From Arsenophonus fragariae (lineage in GTDB: Bacteria > Pseudomonadota > Gammaproteobacteria > Enterobacterales > Enterobacteriaceae): DNA of 64,000 nucleotides. Below, one piece after another: positions 29,041 to 36,670 of this stretch; position 1 is the stretch's first letter; every line of letters starts with the position of its first letter. The stretch is from the NCBI GenBank assembly GCA_047291315.1, contig JBDPYZ010000013.1, positions 1 through 64,000 of the forward strand, in the 5' to 3' direction. The notes beneath the pieces are model-generated. The model did no database searches and had not been told where the DNA came from. It saw nothing but the letters and a program-made list of their open reading frames with translations. Position numbers and translations under genes: made by a program.

Positions 29041-29508
29041 ATGAAAAAATTTTTATTACCAGTAACAATTGGATGTTTTTAATTCTCAGGGCATTCTAAT
29101 GTGGCAGCTGTTAGTGCACAAGTGGGGAAAAATTTCACTATATTTGTGGTTGGCATTGGCAACAAAGGAGCAAATTTAGGCATAAATGCTAATTTGGACA
29201 CGTAGCAATATAATGGACAGGTGGTTAGTTTAGGTGCGGATTTTGGCTTACCTTTGGGACATTTTGACGCTGGTGTTGGCACTAATGTGAAAATTATGCC
29301 GTTGATGACTTTATATGGTGAAATTTATGGCTCATCTCGTGATTTTACTTCTGGCAATTATTCTCCTATCAGGAAGCGGATATCGGCATTAAATATGAAG
29401 TTATTAAACCATTAGCAATTAATTTTTGTTAAAGTACAAGGTAAGGGTAATCATCCTAATAATACTATTGCTGATGGTTTTTATCTTGGTGCTGGAGTCA
29501 GTTTTTAG
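29041..29508 (+). pseudogene. yfaZ: YfaZ-family outer-membrane protein, broken
   Basis: The start MKKFLLPVTIGCF looks like a signal peptide and is followed by a stop. The body continues VSAQVGKNF, GANLGINAN, GQVVSLGADFGLPLGHFDAG, and YSSPYQEADIGIKYEVIKPL after frameshift, ending NTIADGFYLGAGVSF, the beta-barrel C-terminus of YfaZ proteins (about 180 residues). There are three or more frameshifts or stops. Confidence 0.7.
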
Positions 29509-29522
29509 CTACTTAATTGTTC

Positions 29523-29543
29523 GCACCATATAAAATATGGTGC
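29523..29543. terminator. Hairpin between yfaZ remnant and tyrP
   Basis: A perfect 9-bp stem GCACCATAT-AAA-ATATGGTGC lies between the convergent ends of yfaZ and tyrP. It could act in both directions. The flanking tracts are only moderately T-rich. Confidence 0.6.
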
Positions 29544-29564
29544 ATTCCTTTATGTCAAAGAGTG

Positions 29565-30779
29565 TTATCCAACAGCAGGTAAAATGCCAATAACAATACC
29601 AATCTGAATTAAAATCACGGCTACACCACAAACCAGTACTATCAGTAACGCCGCTGTGCCACCTTTAACCAGGTAACGATTACTTTTGTTAATTTCGATC
29701 TTTCTGACGCGTATCACCATCAGAGTAGGTAGGATGAGCGCTAAGATAGATAAAGCAACGGCTGAATAGGTTAAGGCTTGAACAAAATTACTGAAAAAAA
29801 GTGCGCAAATTAGTGGGGGCAGGAAGGTTAATAATCCACTTTGTAATCGACCAAATGCGGTATTTTTACGCTTAAACATATCGGCCAAATAATCAAATAA
29901 ACCCAGTGTAACGCCCAGAAAAGAAGTCGCTAACGCTAGATCCATAAACAGGTTAACGGCAATATTAACTTGTGAAGTTGCAACGATATCATTAATTGCA
30001 GTTAGTAATCCGTTTAAACCCGACTGGGCGGCTAAAATACCGATAAAGGTGTTTTGTGGGATAGCCCCTAAGGTGGCTATTTGCCATAAAATATAAGCTA
30101 ATAATGGGATTGTGCTGCCAATAATAAAAATTTTACGTAGTTTTTCGATATTACCATCCATATAGCTTACCAGGCTAGGGATACTACCGTGAAAACCAAA
30201 TGAAGTGAAAACGACAGGGATTGCTGATAAAATTAGCCCTTTTTCTACCGGCATAGCCGTAAGATTGATATTTTCTACGTGAGGCATCATGACGACTAGC
30301 ATGATGAGCAGAAAAACAATTTTTGCGATAAACAGAATGCGATTTATTAAATCAACTGAATGAGTACCAATACAGACAATCGCACCGCCAATAATGGTGA
30401 ATAAAATAATAGCAGAATTTATGCTAATATTTATTCCTATCCAAGATGAAAGGCTATTAGCTATCAAAATACCTGTTCCGCCAATATATGCCGTTGCTAA
30501 TGCATACATCAGTAGTAGCATACTTAAATTGGTTATAACCTTTCCAGGTACACCAAGATACCGTTTGGCAATGGAGCTTAAACCTAAATGTGCGGGATTG
30601 TATTGATATACTTCGACTAATAACAGCGCGGTATAACTCATTAAAGACCATAGCCCAATTAGTATAAGCACAATCATGGGAAAACCAAGGCTCGATGCGG
30701 CAAGGGGCATTGCCAGCATGCCCGCACCGATTGTTGTACCAGCAACAATCAAAATACTACCCAGTGTACGATTTTTCAT
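29565..30779 (-). CDS. tyrP: Tyrosine-specific transporter TyrP
   Basis: This inner-membrane proton symporter for tyrosine belongs to the aromatic amino acid permease (HAAAP) family. The 404-residue product (E. coli TyrP 403) has about 11 transmembrane segments. It starts MKNRTLGSILIVAGTTIGAG with the conserved GTTIGAGMLAMP motif, and contains FTSFGFHGSIPSLVSYMDGN and ATSFLGVTLGLFDYLADMF. It is the only intact gene between 27 and 32 kb, which suggests selection for tyrosine uptake. I did not find a convincing TyrR box upstream. Confidence 0.93.
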   Translation of the reverse strand: MKNRTLGSILIVAGTTIGAGMLAMPLAASSLGFPMIVLILIGLWSLMSYTALLLVEVYQYNPAHLGLSSIAKRYLGVPGKVITNLSMLLLMYALATAYIGGTGILIANSLSSWIGINISINSAIILFTIIGGAIVCIGTHSVDLINRILFIAKIVFLLIMLVVMMPHVENINLTAMPVEKGLILSAIPVVFTSFGFHGSIPSLVSYMDGNIEKLRKIFIIGSTIPLLAYILWQIATLGAIPQNTFIGILAAQSGLNGLLTAINDIVATSQVNIAVNLFMDLALATSFLGVTLGLFDYLADMFKRKNTAFGRLQSGLLTFLPPLICALFFSNFVQALTYSAVALSILALILPTLMVIRVRKIEINKSNRYLVKGGTAALLIVLVCGVAVILIQIGIVIGILPAVG

Positions 30780-30954
30780 AAGTGAATTTGAGCTTTATAG
30801 CTAAATTTATTATAGTAGCAAAGTAAATGATTGCTTATTAATGTGTCAAATTAATATTACATTCTTTGAGATTTTATATTTATATTGTGAGGGCGGGCAG
30901 TAGTGAATTTAATATAGTTAAGCTAATTTATACCAATGATTGGAGTTTAGTAAT

Positions 30955-31682
30955 AAAAGAAAATATTTACGATAAGGATGATTTTTTCTTGCCTATAGTC
31001 AGTTACCTCGTTCTGTTGATGGATTGAATGCTGCCGGAGAACGGCCGGTATTGCAAAGTTTATTACCTAATTTTCAAGATAAATCAGTATTGGATTTGGA
31101 CTGTGGTTATGGCCTGCATTGTTTATATGCGGCGGGGCAGGGTGCGATAAAAGTGATTGGCACGGATATTTCGCAGAAAATGTTAAAGGTGTCTAGAAAA
31201 AGAAAAAAATTATTTTCCCGATATCATTGAATATTGGCAACAAGCGATAGAGGATATACAGTTTGCTAATTCTAGCTTTAATTTCGTTGCCAGTTTGTTA
31301 GCGTTACATTATGTAGTTGATTTTGCGAAAATATGTCATAAAATCCACGATTGCTTAACAGAGAAGTGCTAGTTTATATTTTTGGTCGAGTACCCGGGTT
31401 TTACTGCCGATGGTTCACAAGATTGGTGTTATGATAGTTCAGGTTCTAAGCTCCATTGGTCAGTTGATAACTATTTTACTAAAGGTGCACGTCAGGAAGA
31501 ATTTCACGGTTATAATGTAACCTAAGTACCATAAAACCTTAACAACTTATTTAACTAGTTTATTAACCTCAGGATTCTCTATTGAGCCTCAGCCTGCTGA
31601 TTATCTATTAGATAGAATTGCTGACATGAGAGATGAGCTGCGGTGTTCGATTATGTTACTAGTGGTTGCTAAACAAGCGTAA
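30955..31682 (+). pseudogene. Class I SAM-dependent methyltransferase, broken
   Basis: An open stretch at 31024-31230 contains AGERPVLQSLLPNFQDKSVL, then DLDCGYGLHCLYAAGQGA, a SAM-binding motif I with Asp in place of Gly-preceding hydrophobic context, and VIGTDISQKML. Downstream in other frames come FANSSFNFVASLLALHYV, SKLHWSVDNYFTKGARQEEF and KTLTTYLTSLLTSGFSIE, ending DMRDELRCSIMLLVVAKQA. The architecture fits UbiE/YafE-like methyltransferases of about 245 residues. There are at least four frameshifts or stops, so it is not functional. Confidence 0.75.
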
Positions 31683-31694
31683 ATATTCTTACTG

Positions 31695-31966
31695 CTAGCG
31701 TCCGATGATGTTATTAATCGGTAAGTGGCAGGCAACTTCATGATAATGTCTCATCTTTATCAATGAATGCGAGCGGTTTATGACGATATCCCACTTTCCC
31801 TTTGCGTAGAGATGTACCCGGTAGGCACCACAAAAGCCTCGCCGATATTGAATTCAATTTGAATTTTACTTTGGTCAAGGGTATCAAGTAGGCTAGTATG
31901 TTGTTTGGAATGAAAAGAGATTTGTATACCCTGCGCGTGGCGCAGGGTAATTTTATAGCTTGCCAT
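31695..31966 (-). pseudogene. yfaE: YfaE ferredoxin (class Ia RNR maintenance), broken
   Basis: YfaE is the [2Fe-2S] ferredoxin that helps regenerate the di-iron tyrosyl radical of NrdB and is normally encoded directly after nrdB, as here (5-base gap). The N-terminus (MASYKITLRHAQGIQISFH, SLLDTLDQSKIQIEF) is recognisable, but the cluster-binding loop is shifted out of frame. In the alternative frame GFCGAYRVHLY shows one ligand Cys replaced by Tyr, and a TGA replaces the Cys expected before SC near 31730. The intact frame is only 62 codons versus the usual ~84, so the cluster cannot be bound. Confidence 0.8.
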
Positions 31967-31971
31967 AACGG

Positions 31972-33108
31972 TTATAACTCAAAATTACGCAGCTCATCGG
32001 TATCAACCTGGGCATCAATTTGCCCTACCAAATAGGAACTCACTTCTACTTCTTGTGGTGCTACCTGAACATTATCTGAAACTAACCAAGCGTTGATCCA
32101 TGGAATAGGGTTAGAGCGTGTTTCAAAGGGTAATTTTAATCCAATAGCTTGCATGCGAATATTGGTAATATATTCGATATATTGACATAAAATATCTTTA
32201 TTAAGACCGATCATCGAACCACCAGAAAAGAGATACTCCGCCCACTCCTTTTCCTGTTCGGCAGCTTGAACAAACAATTTGTAACATGCTTCTTCACACT
32301 CTTTTGCAATGATGGCCATTTCAGGATCATCTTGACCAGAACTCATTAGATTTAACATATGCTGAGTGCCTGTGAGATGCAGTGCTTCATCACGAGCAAT
32401 CAATTTAATAATTTTAGCATTGCCCTCCATCAATTCGCGTTCAGCAAAGGCGAATGAGCAAGCAAAGCTAACATAAAAACGAATAGCTTCTAAGGCATTA
32501 ACACTCATCAAACATAGATAGAGTTGCTTTTTCAAACCATGTAAAGAAATAATTACACTTTTGTCATTAATCGTATGTTTGCCTTCACCTAACATATGGT
32601 AATAGCTGGTCATCTCAATTAAATCGTCATAATAGGAGGAGATATCTTTTGCCCGCTTTAAAATTTCGTTATTAGTTACAATATCGTCAAAAATAATTGA
32701 TGGTTCATTAACAATATTACGAATAATATGGGTGTAGGAGCGCGAATGAATAGTTTCTGAAAATGACCAGGTTTCTATCCATGTTTCAAGCTCAGGAATT
32801 GAAATAAGGGGCAGAAGTGCTACATTAGGACTACGTCCTTGAATAGAGTCTAATAGTGTTTGGTATTTTAAGTTACTGATAAACATGTGTTTTTCATGAT
32901 CGGGAAGCGCTTGATAATCAATACGATCACGAGAAACATCAATTTCTTCTGGACGCCAGAAAAAAGAGAGTTGTTTTTCAATCAGCTGCTCAAAAATAGG
33001 ATATTTTTGCTGATCATAACGTGCAACGTTGACAGGCTGTCCAAAGAACATAGGTTCTTGTAATTGATCATTTTTAGTTTGCGGAAATGTTGTATATTGG
33101 TATTCCAT
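31972..33108 (-). CDS. nrdB: Ribonucleotide reductase class Ia, beta subunit NrdB
   Basis: NrdB holds the di-iron centre and tyrosyl radical that start nucleotide reduction in NrdA. The 378-residue product (E. coli 376) keeps the ligands Asp87, Glu118 and His121 and the radical Tyr125 (SFSETIHSRSYTHII), with later ligands in ERELMEGN and IARDEALHLTGTQH. The C-terminus SYLVGQIDAQVDTDELRNF docks on NrdA. It is 11 bases downstream of nrdA, in the same operon. Intact. Confidence 0.96.
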   Translation of the reverse strand: MEYQYTTFPQTKNDQLQEPMFFGQPVNVARYDQQKYPIFEQLIEKQLSFFWRPEEIDVSRDRIDYQALPDHEKHMFISNLKYQTLLDSIQGRSPNVALLPLISIPELETWIETWSFSETIHSRSYTHIIRNIVNEPSIIFDDIVTNNEILKRAKDISSYYDDLIEMTSYYHMLGEGKHTINDKSVIISLHGLKKQLYLCLMSVNALEAIRFYVSFACSFAFAERELMEGNAKIIKLIARDEALHLTGTQHMLNLMSSGQDDPEMAIIAKECEEACYKLFVQAAEQEKEWAEYLFSGGSMIGLNKDILCQYIEYITNIRMQAIGLKLPFETRSNPIPWINAWLVSDNVQVAPQEVEVSSYLVGQIDAQVDTDELRNFEL

Positions 33109-33119
33109 ACGTCCTCACG

Positions 33120-35411
33120 TTAAATCTTACAAGCACCGCTATCACAATCGCTATCAGTAGATTCAATAACCTCTTCAAGATCGGCTTGAATATCTTCTGC
33201 GCCATCACGGGTATTATGGTAATAAAGCGTTTTTACCCCATATTTATAAGCGAGTAACAAATCTTTCAGTAATTGGTTCATTGGAACTTTATTATTTGGA
33301 AAAAGGGTTGGATCATAATTAGTGTTAGCAGAAATAGATTGATCAATAAATTTTTGCATAATACCAACTAGCTGCAAATAACCGTCATTGTTGGGCATTT
33401 GCCATAACAATTGATAATCATCTTTTAAGCGTTCGTATTCAGGTATAACTTGATGCAGAATACCATCTTTTGATGCCTTAATATTGATATAACCTCGTGG
33501 TGGTTCAATGCCATTGGTAGCATTGGATATTTGGGAAGAAGTTTCTGATGGCATCAATGCGGAAAGCGTTGAATTACGCAAACCATATTGCTTGATATTT
33601 TTGCGTAAAGTTTGCCAATCATAATGTAGCGGTTCAGATGTTAGTGCATTTAATGATTTTTTATAACTATCAATAGGCAAAATGCCTTTTGCATAAGTGG
33701 TATCGTTAAACCATGGGCAAGCACCTTGCTCTTTTGCCAATTGATTGGATGCTTTCAATAAATAATATTGGATTGCTTCAAAGGTTTTGTGGGTTAGATT
33801 ATTGGCACTACCATCAGAGTAGTGAACACCATGTTTAGCTAAATAATAAGCATAATTAATTACACCAATACCTAAAGTGCGGCGACCCATAGAGCCTTTT
33901 TCCGCGGCAATAATCGGGTAGTTTTGATAATCGAGCAGTGAATCTAATGCACGCACTGCCAATATCGCTAACTCTTCCAATTCATCTAATGATGTAATGG
34001 CACCTAAATTAAAGGCGGAAAGAGTACAAAGTGCAATTTCACCGTTTTCGTCGTTAATATCATTTAGAGGTCGGGTTGGCAAGGCGATTTCCAGACAGAG
34101 ATTTGATTGACGAATTGGTGCGACATTAGGATCAAATGGACTATGGGTATTACAGTGATCAACATTTTGAATATAGATACGGCCGGTAGAGGCTCGCTCT
34201 TGCATCATAAGTGAAAATAGATCGAGTGCTTTAACTCGTTTCTGGCGTATGTTTGAATCTTGTTCATATTTTAAATATAAACGTTCAAATTCGCTTTGAT
34301 CAGCAAAAAATGCTTCACATAAGCCGGGAACATCAGAAGGACTAAAGAGGGTAATTTCTTTACCTTTGATAAGGCGTTCATACATGAGTTTGTTAATTTG
34401 TACGCCATAGTCCAGGTGACGAACACGATTGCCTTCAACGCCACGATTATTTTTTAGTACCAATAGACTTTCAACCTCTAAATGCCAGAGGGGATAAAAT
34501 AGTGTGGCGGCACCACCACGTACGCCACCTTGAGAACAAGATTTTACCGCAGTTTGGAAATGCTTATAGAAAGGAATACAGCCTGTATGAAACGCCTCAC
34601 CTCCCCGAATTGGACTACCTAGTGCGCGAATATGGCCGGCATTAATACCAATACCGGCACGCTGAGAAACATATTTCACAATAGCGCTGGAGGTGGCATT
34701 AATCGAATCAAGACTATCGCCACATTCAATTAATACACAAGAACTAAATTGGCGGGTTGGGGTGCGTACACCCGCCATAATAGGGGTAGGTAGTGAAATT
34801 TTAAAAGTTGAAATTGCATCATAAAAGTGATGAATATAGTTTAACCGAGTCTCTTTTGGGTAGCGTGAAAAAAGGCAAGCTGCAACAAGAATATAAAGAA
34901 ACTGGGCACTTTCATAAATTTCACCGCTTACTCGGTTTTGCACCAAGTATTTGCCTTCTAATTGTTTAACAGCAGCGTAGGAAAAATTCATGTCACGCCA
35001 GTGATCCAGTAAATTATCCATCTGCTTGAATTCTTTTGCTGAATAATCTGTTAGCAGATGCTTATCATATTTACCAATTTTAACCATATGCTTAACATGC
35101 TGATATAGTGCAGGTGGTTCAAATTGACCATAGGCTTTTTTGCGTAGATGGAAAACAGCTAATCGAGCTGCAAGATATTGGTAATCAGGGGTATCAGCTG
35201 AAATAAGATCTGCCGCCGCTTTGATCATGGTTTCGTGAATATCTGAAGTTTTGATGCCATCATAAAACTGGATTTGAGAACGTAGCTCCACTTGTGAAAC
35301 GGATACATCTTTTAGACCTTCAGCTGCCCAGGTAATGACTTTATGGATTTTATCAAGATCAATGCGTTCTTTATGTCCATCACGTTTAGTGACTAACAGA
35401 CTTTGGTTCAT
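33120..35411 (-). CDS. nrdA: Ribonucleotide reductase class Ia, alpha subunit NrdA
   Basis: NrdA reduces ribonucleoside diphosphates to deoxyribonucleotides. I chose the ATG at 35411 (MNQSLLVTKRDGHKERIDLD), which equals the E. coli start. An in-frame GTG at 35423 would add four residues. The 763-residue product has the N-terminal ATP-cone, active-site Cys225 (FSSCVLIECGD), NLCLEIALP and IALCTLSAF with the catalytic Asn/Cys/Glu set, and the C-terminal redox pair in DCDSGACKI. A perfect NrdR box lies about 140 bases upstream. Intact. Confidence 0.96.
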   Translation of the reverse strand: MNQSLLVTKRDGHKERIDLDKIHKVITWAAEGLKDVSVSQVELRSQIQFYDGIKTSDIHETMIKAAADLISADTPDYQYLAARLAVFHLRKKAYGQFEPPALYQHVKHMVKIGKYDKHLLTDYSAKEFKQMDNLLDHWRDMNFSYAAVKQLEGKYLVQNRVSGEIYESAQFLYILVAACLFSRYPKETRLNYIHHFYDAISTFKISLPTPIMAGVRTPTRQFSSCVLIECGDSLDSINATSSAIVKYVSQRAGIGINAGHIRALGSPIRGGEAFHTGCIPFYKHFQTAVKSCSQGGVRGGAATLFYPLWHLEVESLLVLKNNRGVEGNRVRHLDYGVQINKLMYERLIKGKEITLFSPSDVPGLCEAFFADQSEFERLYLKYEQDSNIRQKRVKALDLFSLMMQERASTGRIYIQNVDHCNTHSPFDPNVAPIRQSNLCLEIALPTRPLNDINDENGEIALCTLSAFNLGAITSLDELEELAILAVRALDSLLDYQNYPIIAAEKGSMGRRTLGIGVINYAYYLAKHGVHYSDGSANNLTHKTFEAIQYYLLKASNQLAKEQGACPWFNDTTYAKGILPIDSYKKSLNALTSEPLHYDWQTLRKNIKQYGLRNSTLSALMPSETSSQISNATNGIEPPRGYINIKASKDGILHQVIPEYERLKDDYQLLWQMPNNDGYLQLVGIMQKFIDQSISANTNYDPTLFPNNKVPMNQLLKDLLLAYKYGVKTLYYHNTRDGAEDIQADLEEVIESTDSDCDSGACKI

Positions 35412-35546
35412 GAGTAGATACACCTAAAGTTAACTAGCTAGATATTTATTGATCACTACGCTCAATGGTTAATAACCAAAATACAAAACGGCATGCTGTT
35501 AATAGCATATTATGTTTGTATTTTGAACTAAACAGGAGAGCAGTAA

Positions 35547-35562
35547 ACACAATATATAGTGT
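35547..35562 (-). promoter_or_regulatory. NrdR box upstream of nrdAB
   Basis: ACACAATATATAGTGT matches the NrdR consensus (acaCwAtATaTwGtgt) at every position. NrdR represses ribonucleotide reductase genes when dATP is high. It lies in the 361-base gap between nrdA and ubiG. NrdR normally uses two boxes about one to three helical turns apart; only a poor second match (near 35577-35592) is visible. The rest of the gap (35412-35772) shows no gene. Confidence 0.75.
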
Positions 35563-35772
35563 TTGATTGTATTTATACTAACAAGATAGTGGTATTTTCT
35601 ACTTTTATCAAGTCTACAAAAATGAGGTTTTTAGCAATAATCCAGCGTTGAGTTTTGTCAATTAGCCGATAACTCTGTGTGATAATAGGAGAATATTATA
35701 ATTTATGTTACCGGCAATGGTGAAAAATAAATTTAGTAATGACCTACTGATTGCTGTTTTCTTCAGCAAATG

Positions 35773-36504
35773 TTAACAATTATTTGCATTTGATAAATGC
35801 AACATATAATTAACATCAACATTCGAACATAACGAAAATTTGTCGCTGATAGGATTATAGTGTAATCCTATGATATGTTGTTCTTGTAAAAATGTTTTAT
35901 CTATCCAACTGAGTAGTTCAGAAGGTCGAATGAATTTTTTCACATCATGAGTACCTTTGGGAACCATTTTTAAAATATACTCAGCGGCAATAATTGCCAA
36001 TAGCCATGCTTTTTTATTACGATTAATCGTAGAAAAAAATACATGACCGTCCGGTTTAACTAATTTTGCACATGATTGCACCACTGACTCAGGTTCGGGA
36101 ACATGTTCCAGCATTTCCATACAGGTAACGATATCGTAAGTTTTAGGGTATTTTTCTGCATGGCTCTCAGCAGTTTCTTGAAGATAGTTGATTTGCATAT
36201 TGCTTTCTAATGCATGGAGTTGAGCGACTTCAAGGGGCTCTGCTGCCATATCAATTCCTGTCACCAGGGCGCCTTCTCTGCCCATGCTTTCTGATAAAAT
36301 TCCGCCACCGCAGCCTATATCTAGTACTTTTTTACCAAATAGCCCATTAGCACGTTGCAATATATAGTTTAAACGTAATGGATTAATCCGATGAAGAGGT
36401 TGGAATTCACTCGTTTGATCCCACCAACGAGCCGCAACAGAGCTAAATTTGTCGATTTCAGCTAGATCAACATTTGCTAGGCTGGGCGAATTATTGTACT
36501 TCAT
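35773..36504 (-). CDS. ubiG: Ubiquinone biosynthesis O-methyltransferase UbiG
   Basis: UbiG performs both O-methylations of ubiquinone synthesis. The 243-residue product (E. coli 240) has the SAM-binding motif VLDIGCGGGILSESMGREG, the acidic loop VTGIDMA, and CMEMLEHVPEPESVVQSCAK. The membrane-lipid-binding region near residues 165-190 is present. The order ubiG-gyrA, divergent, is the E. coli one. It fits with ubiquinone being the remaining quinone because the men genes are lost. Intact. Confidence 0.95.
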   Translation of the reverse strand: MKYNNSPSLANVDLAEIDKFSSVAARWWDQTSEFQPLHRINPLRLNYILQRANGLFGKKVLDIGCGGGILSESMGREGALVTGIDMAAEPLEVAQLHALESNMQINYLQETAESHAEKYPKTYDIVTCMEMLEHVPEPESVVQSCAKLVKPDGHVFFSTINRNKKAWLLAIIAAEYILKMVPKGTHDVKKFIRPSELLSWIDKTFLQEQHIIGLHYNPISDKFSLCSNVDVNYMLHLSNANNC

Positions 36505-36619
36505 CAGAAAATTTACTCCTTAATTTTTTTATTAACATAGACTGTATAATAGCATTAGGTCATTATACATGTTTTATTGATCATTATGTGTTTCCTGTTT
36601 TTATAAAATGGCGATTTTG

Positions 36620-36628
36620 TGGTATAAT
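36620..36628 (+). promoter_or_regulatory. Extended -10 promoter element of gyrA
   Basis: TGGTATAAT is a perfect -10 hexamer with the extended TGn motif, 43 bases before the gyrA ATG. No clear -35 box is seen, which is common for extended -10 promoters. Confidence 0.55.
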
Positions 36629-36670
36629 TTTACTCCTTAATGAATGAGGAGTATGAGGGACAGTGGCTCC

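Noticed and set aside
31778..31966. YfaE as an intact 62-residue protein
   Set aside because: The frame loses the cluster-binding cysteines, and the remaining conserved C-terminus is out of frame with stops.
35577..35592. Second NrdR box
   Set aside because: Only one half resembles the consensus; the other half mismatches at key positions.
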